From: Microbacterium enclense
Lineage (GTDB): Bacteria > Actinomycetota > Actinomycetes > Actinomycetales > Microbacteriaceae
Direction of reading: 5' to 3'
Assembly (NCBI GenBank): GCA_038182865.1
Contig: CP116226.1
Location: 1,426,001-1,490,000 of the forward strand
DNA length: 64,000 nt
Numbering within the stretch: the stretch's first letter is position 1; every line of letters starts with the position of its first letter. This document shows positions 1-7,903 of the stretch, piece by piece. The translations under genes and the position numbers were made by a program. Under the pieces are notes generated by a model that did not search any database, was not told where the DNA came from, and saw only the letters and a program-made list of their open reading frames with translations.

Positions 1-236
1 CGGTGCCCGTCGCCGACCTCATCACGCTCCTCGTCGACAACGGCTACAGCGGTGCCGTCTCGAGCGAGTACGAGGGTTGGCACTGGAACCACTGGCAGAG
101 CCCGTTCGAGATCATCCGCGGCGAACAGCTCATCCAGCGCACCGCGGCGGAGGCGGCCGGTTCGCGGATGATCACGGATGCCGCGGAAGCCCGGCGTGCC
201 CTCGACACCCACCTCGCGCACGCGGTGCGCGCCTGA
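1..236 (+). CDS. Sugar phosphate isomerase/epimerase family protein, C-terminal fragment
   Basis: Only about the last 78 residues are in the window; the gene begins upstream of base 1 and stops at 234-236. The visible part contains SSEYEG, which matches SSEWEG of the next gene, the strand that carries the last metal-binding Glu of the AP-endonuclease-2-like TIM barrel. The family holds sugar isomerases, epimerases and the alpha subunits of C-glycoside deglycosidases. The next gene starts 16 bases downstream, so both are probably in one operon. Whether this is a third deglycosidase alpha subunit or a true isomerase cannot be told from the fragment. Confidence 0.75.
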   Translation, partial: VPVADLITLLVDNGYSGAVSSEYEGWHWNHWQSPFEIIRGEQLIQRTAAEAAGSRMITDAAEARRALDTHLAHAVRA

Positions 237-252
237 CCTCCGGGGCGACGAC

Positions 253-1293
253 ATGACGGACACCAACGGCATCGCCGGAACAGGCATCAAACTCGGCACG
301 ACGCTCTACTCCCTGACGAGCGAGTTCGCCGCCGGCCTCTACACGCCCGAGACCCTCATCAAAGAGGTGCACGACCAGGGCATCGGCCCCGGCGTCGAGT
401 TCAACTTCGCGCAGCTGCTGCGCTCGTACCCCGATGTCGACGCCGACTTCGTGAAGCTGTGGTTCGACTCTCTCGAGAGGTACGGCCTCGAGGCCAGTGC
501 CGTGGGCACGAACCTCGACATGGGGCGCCGCAAGGACCGGGATATGACGCCCGACGAGGAGCACGACTTCTTCGCTCGGCAGCTGAAGTCGGCGCACACG
601 CTCGGCTTCAAGAGGGTGGTCATCCGCTCGGCCGGCAAGGAGCTGCTGCGCCGCCTCCTTCCTCTCGCCGAGAAGTACGACCAGAAGCTCGGCTACGAGA
701 TCCACGCGCCCTCCGGGCCCAATGACCCCAAGGTCGTCGAGATCCGCGAGGTCTACGAGGAGCTGGGAAGCGACCGCCTCGGGTTCACCGCCGACTTCTC
801 CTCCACGATGCACTCGCTGTCGCCCACCCTGCTGCGCACGCTCGGGCAGATGGGCATGGACGAGAAGCACTTCTCCGTCATGGAGGAGATCTGGCACCAA
901 CCGACCCCCATGCATGTGCGCAACCAGACCTTCGAGGACTACCTCTCCGGGGAGGGCGTCGACTTCCTCCGCTTCGGGCCCTTCACGCGCCTCGCGTTCA
1001 ACATGCACGGTCTCGTGGCCCCGGAGGAGTGGCTCGACATCATGCCGCAGATCTTCCACGTGCACGCGAAGTTCTACGACATCGGCGCCGACGGCGAAGA
1101 GCCCGCGATGGACATCCCGCGCATCGTGAAGCAGTTCGTGATCGGTGGGTACGAGGGCTATCTCTCCAGCGAGTGGGAGGGTCACGCCTTCAGCGACCTC
1201 GGCGAGAGCGATCCCATCGACCTCGTCAAGAAGCAGCACGCGCTCATGCGCCGGGCCATCGAAGACACCGTCTCGGCTCGTCAGCCGGCCTGA
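253..1293 (+). CDS. Sugar isomerase-like TIM barrel, probable C-glycoside deglycosidase alpha subunit
   Basis: 346 residues, full-length TIM barrel of the AP-endonuclease-2 superfamily. Likely metal and substrate residues are visible as YEIHAP (Glu149, His151), TADFSS (Asp181), FHVHAK (His269, His271) and SSEWEG (Glu307). Known C-glycoside deglycosidases (DfgAB, CarBC, AgCGD, MtCGD) are complexes of such a Mn-dependent barrel with a small beta subunit. They cleave the C-C bond between a 3-oxo sugar and its aromatic aglycone. A beta-type gene lies at 2112-2528, which supports this call over a simple sugar isomerase. The ATG at 253 is chosen because the family N-terminus begins just after it; the upstream in-frame ATG at 178 lies inside the previous gene. 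Specificity is inferred. Confidence 0.72.
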   Translation: MTDTNGIAGTGIKLGTTLYSLTSEFAAGLYTPETLIKEVHDQGIGPGVEFNFAQLLRSYPDVDADFVKLWFDSLERYGLEASAVGTNLDMGRRKDRDMTPDEEHDFFARQLKSAHTLGFKRVVIRSAGKELLRRLLPLAEKYDQKLGYEIHAPSGPNDPKVVEIREVYEELGSDRLGFTADFSSTMHSLSPTLLRTLGQMGMDEKHFSVMEEIWHQPTPMHVRNQTFEDYLSGEGVDFLRFGPFTRLAFNMHGLVAPEEWLDIMPQIFHVHAKFYDIGADGEEPAMDIPRIVKQFVIGGYEGYLSSEWEGHAFSDLGESDPIDLVKKQHALMRRAIEDTVSARQPA

Positions 1294-1320
1294 GATCCCA
1301 CCACGTACAAAGGAGTAACC

Positions 1321-2103
1321 GTGTCGAACACCCCCACCGATGCATCCGTTTCCGAGCTCGTCGCCGAGGTGGCGCGCCTGCGCGAACAGGTCGAGGCCGC
1401 CCACGCCCTCGCGCAGCGCGCCGAGGACCGCGGGCAGGTCGAGAACCTCTTCAACCGCTACATGTTCCTGCACAACGCCTTCGAGGACGAGCAGATCATC
1501 CCGATGTGGGTGAAGGAGGGAACCGAGGGCATCCGCGCGCGGTACACCAACGCCGGTCAGTACACGACCTGGCAGAGCGTGACCGACTACCACCGCGGGC
1601 GCCCCCACCCCGAGGGAAAGCTCATCCTCCACACCACGAACACCCCGGTGATCGAGGTCGCCGCCGACGGGAAGACCGCCAAGGGCGTGTGGCTGATGGC
1701 CGGCACCGAGTCGGGCCTGACCGACCCCAAGGTGGCCGAGGCGTTCCCCGACATGTACTCGCCCGAGGAGGTGCTCGGCAAGAAGGTCTGGGCGCACTGG
1801 GTGTGGTGCAAGTACGCGATCGACTTCCTCAAGCAGGACGGCGAGTGGAAGTTCTGGAAGTTCCGCTGCTACGAACTGGCCCGTGCACCTTTCGAGGAGA
1901 ACTGGGTGAGCTTCGGCCTGAAGAACCAGGGCGCGTTCGACCTCGACCTCATGTACTTCGGCGACGACGGCAAGCCCGTCTTCATGCCCCCGGCCGACGA
2001 GCCGGTACCGTCGACCAACCACCCGTACAGCCCCGAGACCACGCAGAAGCTCGAGCCCGCGCCGCCCGTGCCGCACGACCGCTTCACCGACACGTTCGCC
2101 TAG
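1321..2103 (+). CDS. NTF2/SnoaL-like fold protein
   Basis: 260 residues, GTG start 8-9 bases after AAAGGAG. A short N-terminal helical, probably coiled-coil segment (about residues 8-40) precedes a domain resembling SnoaL-like proteins (NRYMFLHN near 48; VWCKYAIDFLKQDGEWKFWKF around 160-180). Such proteins are isomerases, dehydratases or binding proteins. It lies between the alpha-type gene and the beta-type gene, and the beta start is 8 bases beyond its stop, so the three are co-transcribed. It may act on the aglycone or bind the C-glycoside; the sequence does not decide. The protein is longer than usual for the fold, with a Pro-rich tail from about residue 215. Confidence 0.65.
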   Translation: MSNTPTDASVSELVAEVARLREQVEAAHALAQRAEDRGQVENLFNRYMFLHNAFEDEQIIPMWVKEGTEGIRARYTNAGQYTTWQSVTDYHRGRPHPEGKLILHTTNTPVIEVAADGKTAKGVWLMAGTESGLTDPKVAEAFPDMYSPEEVLGKKVWAHWVWCKYAIDFLKQDGEWKFWKFRCYELARAPFEENWVSFGLKNQGAFDLDLMYFGDDGKPVFMPPADEPVPSTNHPYSPETTQKLEPAPPVPHDRFTDTFA

Positions 2104-2111
2104 GAGCCCTC

Positions 2112-2528
2112 ATGGCCACCCACAACTCCCTCTTCGCCGAGAAAGACGTGCGTCGCACCGACGACGGCCTGGCCGTCTCGGTGCAGCTGCCCTGGTATCG
2201 GAGCCTCTGGCTGTCGGCCGTCGACGATGTCGCGGTCTCGGTCAACGGCGTCGCGGTGCCGAAGGGCGACGTGCGCTTCTCGCTCGAAGGGCGCGAGTAC
2301 CGCATCGAGAAGCTGCCGGAGCAGTCCGAGACGCTGTGGTTCGTCGCCGACCGCCCGGACGTGCTCATCCACCTCGACACCCCGCCCGCCGCGGGCGAGA
2401 AGGTGAGCGTCGAGGTGGTGCTGACCATGCGACTGCTGTACATGCAGATCATGCCGGGGGTCGACGGTGGACCCGGTCGCTACGTCACCAACCGGGTGCC
2501 GGTCGAGCGCGAACTGGTGCTGTCGTGA
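2112..2528 (+). CDS. C-glycoside deglycosidase beta subunit-like protein (DUF6379 type)
   Basis: 138 residues, beta-sheet-rich, without signal peptide or membrane segment. Size and pattern (FSLEGREYRIEKLPEQ, then a conserved LLYMQIMPG near residue 105) match the small beta subunit of C-glycoside deglycosidases, now recognised as the DUF6379 family. In the known enzymes this subunit packs against the TIM-barrel alpha subunit and completes the active site. The ATG at 2112 has TAGGAG upstream, formed partly by the stop of the previous gene. The stop TGA at 2526-2528 overlaps the next start, which indicates translational coupling. Confidence 0.75.
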   Translation: MATHNSLFAEKDVRRTDDGLAVSVQLPWYRSLWLSAVDDVAVSVNGVAVPKGDVRFSLEGREYRIEKLPEQSETLWFVADRPDVLIHLDTPPAAGEKVSVEVVLTMRLLYMQIMPGVDGGPGRYVTNRVPVERELVLS

Positions 2529-3724
2529 TGACTCCCGCGCATCCCCTCCGAGTGGCGATGATCGGCTACGGCTTCATGGGCGCCGCCCACTCCGTGGGCT
2601 GGCGCCAGGCGCCGCGCATGTTCAACCTGCCCCGAGCGGTCGAGATGACCGTGGTGGTGGGCCGGAACGCGGATGCCGTGGCCTCGGCCGCGGAGAAGTG
2701 GGGCTGGGCCGAGTCGGCCACCGAGTGGCGCGAGGTCATCGGGCGCGACGACATCGACATCGTCGACATCGTCACCCCCGGTGACTCGCACGCCGAGATC
2801 GCCATCGCGGCGCTCGAGGCGGGCAAGCACGTGCTGTGCGAGAAGCCGCTGGCCAACACCGTGGCCGAGGCCGAGGCGATGGCCGAGGCGGCCGCGCGGG
2901 CGCGGGCCCGTGGCATCCGGTCGATGGTGGGCTTCACGTACCGTCGCGTGCCGGCCGTCACCCTGCTGCGCGACATGATCGCCGAGGGTGCGGTCGGCAC
3001 CGTGCAGCAGGTGCGCGCGGCCTACCGGCAGGACTGGCTCGTCGATCCCGACATGCCGCTCGCGTGGCGCTTGCAGAAGGAGCACGCCGGATCCGGGGCG
3101 CTCGGCGACATCGGCGCGCACATCATCGATATGACGCAGTTCGTGACGGGCCTCGGCGTCGAACGGGTGTCGGGGACGATCGACACGATCGTGGCCGAGC
3201 GTCCGCTGCCCGCCGACGGCTCGATGGGGCTGTCGAAGGGAGCCGGCGCCGGCGAGACGGGGGCCGTGACCGTCGACGACGTCGCGATCTTCACGGGTCG
3301 CCTGTCCAACGGGGCGCTCGTCTCGTTCGAGGCGACCCGTTTTGCGACGGGCCGCAAGAACGCCCTCACCATCGAGGTGTCGGGCGACCGCGGGGCGCTC
3401 GCGTTCGACCTCGAAGACCTCAACAGCCTGCGCTTCTACGACCGCACGGCGCCCGAGGGACGCCAGGGCTTCACGCAGGTGCTGGTGACCGAGCCGCAGC
3501 ATCCGTACGTCTCGGCGTGGTGGCCCGCGGGCCACATGCTCGGCTACGAGCATGGCTTCAGCCACCAGGTCGTCGATCTCGTCGGAGCGATCGACGCCGG
3601 CACTGACCCGCACCCCTCGTTCGAGGAGGGGCTCGCGGTGCAGCGGGTGCTCGACGCCGTCGAGCGCAGCTCCGCCGCTGACGCGACGTGGACGGACGTC
3701 GCATCCGCTGTCCCCGCTCTGTGA
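2528..3724 (+). CDS. Gfo/Idh/MocA family oxidoreductase
   Basis: 398 residues. N-terminal Rossmann fold with MIGYGFMGAAHS for NAD(P) and the family hallmark CEKPLANTV (about 105-113), followed by the C-terminal alpha/beta domain with DIGAHIIDM that carries the catalytic-type Asp and His. The family oxidises or reduces sugars, often at C3. Next to a C-glycoside deglycosidase a plausible job is reduction of the released 3-keto sugar or another step on it. ATG 2528 overlaps the stop of the beta-subunit gene by one base. Confidence 0.85.
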   Translation: MTPAHPLRVAMIGYGFMGAAHSVGWRQAPRMFNLPRAVEMTVVVGRNADAVASAAEKWGWAESATEWREVIGRDDIDIVDIVTPGDSHAEIAIAALEAGKHVLCEKPLANTVAEAEAMAEAAARARARGIRSMVGFTYRRVPAVTLLRDMIAEGAVGTVQQVRAAYRQDWLVDPDMPLAWRLQKEHAGSGALGDIGAHIIDMTQFVTGLGVERVSGTIDTIVAERPLPADGSMGLSKGAGAGETGAVTVDDVAIFTGRLSNGALVSFEATRFATGRKNALTIEVSGDRGALAFDLEDLNSLRFYDRTAPEGRQGFTQVLVTEPQHPYVSAWWPAGHMLGYEHGFSHQVVDLVGAIDAGTDPHPSFEEGLAVQRVLDAVERSSAADATWTDVASAVPAL

Positions 3725-3735
3725 AAGGTTCTGTC

Positions 3736-4740
3736 ATGGCCCGCCCGATCACCCTGTTCACCGGCCAGTGGGCCGACCTCCCCTTCGAAGAGGTCGCGCG
3801 CCTCGCCGGGGAGTGGGGCTACGACGGCCTCGAGATCGCCTGCTGGGGCGACCACATCGACGTCTCGCGCTGGGACGACGCCGCCTACGTGCAGTCGCGC
3901 CTCGACATCCTCGAGCGCAACGGCCTGAAGGTGTGGACGATCTCCAACCACCTCGTCGGCCAGGCCGTGTGCGACGACCCCATCGACGAGCGCCACCACG
4001 ACATCGTGCCGCCGCGCGTCTGGGGCGACGGGGATGCCGAGGGCGTGCGGCAGCGCGCGGCTCAGGATCTCAAGGACACGGCGCGCTTCGCGGCGAAGCT
4101 CGGAGTGAAGACGGTCACCGGCTTCACGGGGTCGAGCATCTGGAAGTACGTCGCGATGTTCCCGCCCGCCTCCGACGCCATGATCGAGCGAGGGTACGCG
4201 GACTTCGCCGAGCGGTGGCATCCGATCCTCGACGTCTTCGAAGAGGTGGGCGTGCGCTTCGCGCTCGAGGTGCACCCCTCCGAGATCGCCTACGACTACT
4301 GGACGGCGAAGAAGACCCTGGAGGCCATCGGGCACCGGAAGAGCTTCGGGTTCAACTTCGACCCCTCGCACTTCGTCTGGCAGCAGCTGGACGCGGTGGC
4401 GTTCGTGCTGGATTTCGCGGAGCACATTCTCCACGTGCACTGCAAGGAGTCCACGACCAACCTCGACGGGCGCAACGGCGTGCTCGGCTCGCACCTGTCG
4501 TGGGACAACCCGCGCCGCGGCTGGACGTTCGTCTCGACCGGGCACGGCGACGTGCCGTGGGAGCCGCTCTTCCGCGCGCTGAACGCGATCGGCTACGACG
4601 GTCCGACGAGCGTCGAGTGGGAGGACGCCGGCATGGACCGCCTCGTGGGCGGGCCCGAGGCCCTGGCCTTCGTGCGCAAGCTCGGCGAGATCAGCCCTCC
4701 GCACCAGCTCTTCGACGCCGCGTTCTCGCAGAAGGGCTGA
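3736..4740 (+). CDS. Sugar phosphate isomerase/epimerase family protein
   Basis: 334 residues, TIM barrel with likely metal ligands in LEVHPSEIAYD (Glu and His near 178-180), FNFDPSHF (Asp near 212), LHVHCKE (His near 233-235) and SVEWED (Glu near 295). The length and pattern fit the hydroxypyruvate-isomerase/xylose-isomerase-like group. It follows the dehydrogenase by 11 bases, with AAAGG ahead of the ATG, and precedes ThuA by 3 bases. Gfo/Idh - isomerase - ThuA strings are typical of catabolism of glucosides through 3-keto sugars. Substrate unknown; a deglycosidase-like role is possible but no second beta subunit is adjacent. Confidence 0.8.
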   Translation: MARPITLFTGQWADLPFEEVARLAGEWGYDGLEIACWGDHIDVSRWDDAAYVQSRLDILERNGLKVWTISNHLVGQAVCDDPIDERHHDIVPPRVWGDGDAEGVRQRAAQDLKDTARFAAKLGVKTVTGFTGSSIWKYVAMFPPASDAMIERGYADFAERWHPILDVFEEVGVRFALEVHPSEIAYDYWTAKKTLEAIGHRKSFGFNFDPSHFVWQQLDAVAFVLDFAEHILHVHCKESTTNLDGRNGVLGSHLSWDNPRRGWTFVSTGHGDVPWEPLFRALNAIGYDGPTSVEWEDAGMDRLVGGPEALAFVRKLGEISPPHQLFDAAFSQKG

Positions 4741-4743
4741 GCC

Positions 4744-5607
4744 GTGCTCAGCGTCCTCATCCTGTCGGGCCACATGACGGTCGAGCACGACAACGCCCAC
4801 CGCAGCTTCCGCCTGCACAACCAGTGGATCACGACCCTGCTCGAGGACACCGGCCGCTTCACGGTCCGCGTCGTCGAAGACCCTCGCGGCCTGCCCGCGA
4901 GCGTGATCGACAGATACGACGTGCTCATCGTCATCTTCGAGGGCCGCGACGGCTACCACGACATGGCGACCGGCTTCGGTGCGGAGACGGATGCCGCGAT
5001 CCTGCGCTTCGTCCATGACGAGGGCAAGGGCATCGTGTGGTTCCACGGCTCCGCCGTGCAAGAGGACCGCTGGGGCTACCCCGAGGAGTACAACGTCCTG
5101 CGCGGAGCCAAGCTCAGCGCGTGGGAGACGGGCCTGCGCCCCCGCCCGTGGGGCGAGGCGCAACTGCACACGACCGAGCCGCGTCATCCGATCACGGAGG
5201 GCATCACCGCCACGTGGACCGTCACCGGCGACGACATCCTCGTGGGCGTCGAGATGTACGAGGGCGCCCAGGTGCTGTTGACGACATTCGATGACCTCGA
5301 GGCGTACGAGAAGGCGCCGGTGTGGCCGATGTCGCACTACCCGGTCGACATCCCGCCCGAGGGCATTGCCGCTTTGCCCGGTATCAACACCGAGCAGCCG
5401 CTCGCGTGGATCAACGAGTACGGTGCGGGCCGGTCCTTCACCATCACGATCGGACACGACATCGACACCTTCCGCCGCATCGAGTTCATCCGGATGTTCC
5501 CGCGGGGCGTGGAGTGGGCGGCGACGGGCGAGGTCACGCTGACCGGCCCCGACCGCCGCGGCGATCGCCGCATCAACCCGTGGCCGTACTACAACGGCGA
5601 GGGGTGA
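4744..5607 (+). CDS. ThuA-like domain protein
   Basis: 287 residues, GTG start 3 bases after the upstream stop. Class-I glutamine-amidotransferase-like fold of the ThuA family: N-terminal strand SVLILSG, then IVIFEGRDGYH, KGIVWFHGSA (nucleophile-elbow region without the classical Cys) and RRIEFIRMFPRGVEWAA at the end. ThuA proteins occur in trehalose and disaccharide 3-keto catabolic operons; their exact reaction is not settled. Last gene of the first operon. A second ThuA gene lies at 25962-26669. Confidence 0.8.
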   Translation: MLSVLILSGHMTVEHDNAHRSFRLHNQWITTLLEDTGRFTVRVVEDPRGLPASVIDRYDVLIVIFEGRDGYHDMATGFGAETDAAILRFVHDEGKGIVWFHGSAVQEDRWGYPEEYNVLRGAKLSAWETGLRPRPWGEAQLHTTEPRHPITEGITATWTVTGDDILVGVEMYEGAQVLLTTFDDLEAYEKAPVWPMSHYPVDIPPEGIAALPGINTEQPLAWINEYGAGRSFTITIGHDIDTFRRIEFIRMFPRGVEWAATGEVTLTGPDRRGDRRINPWPYYNGEG

Positions 5608-5681
5608 GACGCGGCGCTGCGCTTCGGGGTGCGATGCGGTGCTGTGGGGCGCGGCGCCGCGCGCGACGCCGTGCCGGCAGC

Positions 5682-5746
5682 CATAAACGCGATTCACGCT
5701 CATAAACGCGAGCACGCGGCGTTTATGCATGCGGATCGCGTTTATG
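5682..5746. repeat. Interspersed nested palindrome, family A copy 1
   Basis: A 65-base element with two direct copies of cataaacgcg (5682, 5701) followed by two inverted copies (5719-5727, 5737-5746). The outer arms cataaacgcgat and atcgcgtttatg are a perfect 12-base inverted repeat, and the inner arms pair over 9 bases. It sits in the 220-base spacer between ThuA and the acetyltransferase gene. A second copy of the same length is at 31025-31089. Confidence 0.85.
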
Positions 5747-5827
5747 CGTGAGGGGAGGCGGGCGCGCTCGCGATCGGAACCGACGTGTCGTGACCGCCGC
5801 GCGACGCCGCCGCTATGGTCGTGGACC

Positions 5828-6265
5828 ATGACGGATCACCCCGCGACGCCCACCGTGCAGACCGCCACCCTCGCCGACGTCGACGCCCTGCTGTCGTTCT
5901 GGGAGGTCGCCGGAGAGAACGACGCTCGCCCGAGCGACTCCGCCGCGGTCGTCGAGGCGCTGCTGCGTCGAGACCCTGACGCGGTGCTTCTCGTGCGGTC
6001 CGGAGGCCGCATCGTCGGCACCGTCATCGCGGGCTGGGACGGGTGGCGCGCCCACCTCTACCGTCTCGCCGTGCACCCCGACCACCGCCGACGGGGCATC
6101 GCCCAGGCCCTCCTCGACGCGGCCGAGGAACGCCTCCGTGCGCTCGGCGCGGGGCGCTTCGACGCCATGGTGCTCGAGGGCAACGACCTCGGCGCGTCCG
6201 CGTGGGCGGCGCGCGGGTACGAGCCGCAGTCGGAGTGGCGGCGCTGGGTGCGTCCTTCCCGCTGA
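5828..6265 (+). CDS. GNAT family N-acetyltransferase
   Basis: 145 residues, single GNAT domain. The acetyl-CoA binding motif is visible as VHPDHRRRGIAQALL (about 79-93), and YEPQSEWRRWV is the usual C-terminal strand. The ATG at 5828 follows a possible -10 TATGGT (5814-5819) by 8 bases, so the mRNA may be nearly leaderless; there is no good ribosome binding site. Substrate unknown. It does not seem functionally tied to the surrounding catabolic genes. Confidence 0.85.
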   Translation: MTDHPATPTVQTATLADVDALLSFWEVAGENDARPSDSAAVVEALLRRDPDAVLLVRSGGRIVGTVIAGWDGWRAHLYRLAVHPDHRRRGIAQALLDAAEERLRALGAGRFDAMVLEGNDLGASAWAARGYEPQSEWRRWVRPSR

Positions 6266-6278
6266 GCCGCGGCATCCG

Positions 6279-6363
6279 TGTCACGAGGACAGGGGGTGCC
6301 ACCGGAACAGGCCACTGCGGCGCTGATCGCCCTGTTTCCGTCGCGGAGCCTGTTCTCGTGACA
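6279..6363. repeat. Interspersed nested palindrome, family B copy 1
   Basis: About 85 bases between two convergent genes. Outer arms tgtcacgaggacagg and cctgttctcgtgaca (one mismatch) enclose inner arms built on ggaacagg and cctgtttcc. It ends 3 bases before the stop of the P450 gene on the minus strand. Related copies at 7821-7903 and 41728-41809. Confidence 0.85.
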
Positions 6364-6365
6364 GG

Positions 6366-7673
6366 TCAGCCGCGGTGGAACGGACAGCCCGACGGCGCGT
6401 CCGCGCGGCGCACCCGCCCGCCGGAACGGGGCTTGGTCGGCATCCGTCGCCCGTTGACGTCGAGGCCGTGGCCCGAGATGCGCAGGCGCGGGTCGCTGAG
6501 GACGGCGATGGATGCCGCGAGCCCGGCGATCGCGAGCTTCTCACCCGGGCAGCGGTGACCGGTCGGCACCTCGCCGCCGCCGTGGGGCACGAACGCGTGC
6601 AGCGCCTCGTAGTCGTCGACGCCGACGAAGCGCTCGGGGTCGAACGTCGAGGGCCGCTGCCACTCGCGCGCGTCGGTGTCGGTGCCCAGGATGTCGAGCA
6701 CCACGCGGCCGCCCGCGGACACGCGCTCGCCGTCGAGCTCCACATCGGTCACGGCCCAGGCGGGGAGCATCGGCACGAAGGGGGCGGTGCGGCGGACCTC
6801 CTGCGCGAACGCCGTCGCGAGCGTTCCGCCCACGAGCGACCCGCGCTCGGCGGTCTCGGCGGCGATGCGCTCTCGCCACTCGGGTCGGTCGTGCAGCTCC
6901 TTCGCGGCGAAGGCGACGAAGCGCGAGACGGCGATCATCGGGCGGAAGCTGTTCTGCAGTTCGACTCCCGCGCGCTTCGCCGGGAGGAGCTCACCCGAAC
7001 GGTCGCGGTGCCACGCCCACGCGTGCAGCGCGGTGCCCTCGGCGGGGTCGAGGGTACCCTCGCGCACCGCCTCGATCAGCTCGGCCGCATGCCGGTCGGA
7101 CCACCGGCGGTTCAGCAGCGCGAGCGCGAACTCGGGGGAGTACGGCACGCCGAATCCGTCGACGATCTGCGCCTGCCTCTTCGCCCAGCGCGTCTGCGCG
7201 TCGGCGGTGCCCGGAATGCCGGCCCACCGCATGATGGCGCGCCCCAGGGCTCCGACGGCCGACTCGTACGCGGAGCGGTCACCGCCCGCGACCCACGCGT
7301 CGAGCTCGCCCTGCCACTGCCGCTCGAGTTCGGGGAGGAGGCGCTGCACTTCGGCGTCGTCGTAGAGCACGTCGACGAAGGTGGCCTTGCGGTGGCGGTG
7401 CTCGTCGCCGTCGAGGCTGTGCACCGAGCCGTGGCCGAAGAGCGACTCCTGGATGAACGCTGGCATTGCGCCGTGGCGGCGCACGAGCGTCTCGTCATAG
7501 AACACGCGCACGCCCTCCTCGCCGCGCACGAACAGGGCGTCACGTCCGAGCAGGCGGAACGGAACCGCCCGCGCACCGCGGTCGGCGCGGCGCCACAGGT
7601 GCGCTCCGAAGCCGTAGCCGCGGACCAGGAGTGAGAGCGAGTCGTCGCGGAGCAGGGCGAGGGGGGATGCCAT
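6366..7673 (-). CDS. Cytochrome P450 of the CYP152 (fatty acid peroxygenase) type
   Basis: 435 residues. The heme-thiolate loop reads GGGEVPTGHRCPGE with Cys375, and NSFRPMIAV contains Arg244-Pro245 where CYP152 enzymes have the Arg-Pro pair that binds the substrate carboxylate. In this family H2O2 replaces the redox partners, and none is encoded nearby. Typical substrates are fatty acids, hydroxylated or decarboxylated. The ATG at 7673-7671 precedes the family N-terminus; the longer upstream frame runs through the repeat at 7821-7903 and is unlikely to be translated. It may have its own promoter or follow the deglycosidase pair transcribed in the same direction. Confidence 0.85.
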   Translation of the reverse strand: MASPLALLRDDSLSLLVRGYGFGAHLWRRADRGARAVPFRLLGRDALFVRGEEGVRVFYDETLVRRHGAMPAFIQESLFGHGSVHSLDGDEHRHRKATFVDVLYDDAEVQRLLPELERQWQGELDAWVAGGDRSAYESAVGALGRAIMRWAGIPGTADAQTRWAKRQAQIVDGFGVPYSPEFALALLNRRWSDRHAAELIEAVREGTLDPAEGTALHAWAWHRDRSGELLPAKRAGVELQNSFRPMIAVSRFVAFAAKELHDRPEWRERIAAETAERGSLVGGTLATAFAQEVRRTAPFVPMLPAWAVTDVELDGERVSAGGRVVLDILGTDTDAREWQRPSTFDPERFVGVDDYEALHAFVPHGGGEVPTGHRCPGEKLAIAGLAASIAVLSDPRLRISGHGLDVNGRRMPTKPRSGGRVRRADAPSGCPFHRG

Positions 7674-7869
7674 GCCTCCACGGTTCCACGGGGGCGACAG
7701 GCGACCGAGGGGGCGGCGCGTGCCCGGCCCATGTGATACCGCGAGAGGGGCAGGCTTCCGTCGCCGCGCGGCAGCCGGAGTGGCTGGGCACGTCCCGCCC
7801 GCTGCGTCCCGAGGCATCCATGTCACGAGAACAGGAGATTGTGCCGAAACAGGTCGCCCGCGGCGCAGC
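7674..7869. other. Spacer between P450 gene and deglycosidase-like operon
   Basis: 196 bases between two minus-strand genes. Its right part is occupied by family B repeat copy 2 from 7821. The remaining bases show no credible gene. Confidence 0.5.
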
Positions 7870-7903
7870 TCACCCTGTTTCGGCGCGATCCCCTGTTCTC
7901 GAC
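7821..7903. repeat. Interspersed nested palindrome, family B copy 2
   Basis: Outer arms tcacgagaacagg and cctgttctcg, inner arms tgccgaaacagg and cctgtttcggc. The right half overlaps the 3' end of the minus-strand gene 7870-8892, so its last residues (about RTGDRAETG) are encoded by the repeat. Confidence 0.85.

Noticed and set aside
172..2076. A 634-codon minus-strand frame and similar long shadows (3544-5829, 53725-55623, 56521-58875)
   Set aside because: All lie fully opposite confidently assigned genes and show the composition of mirrored codons.
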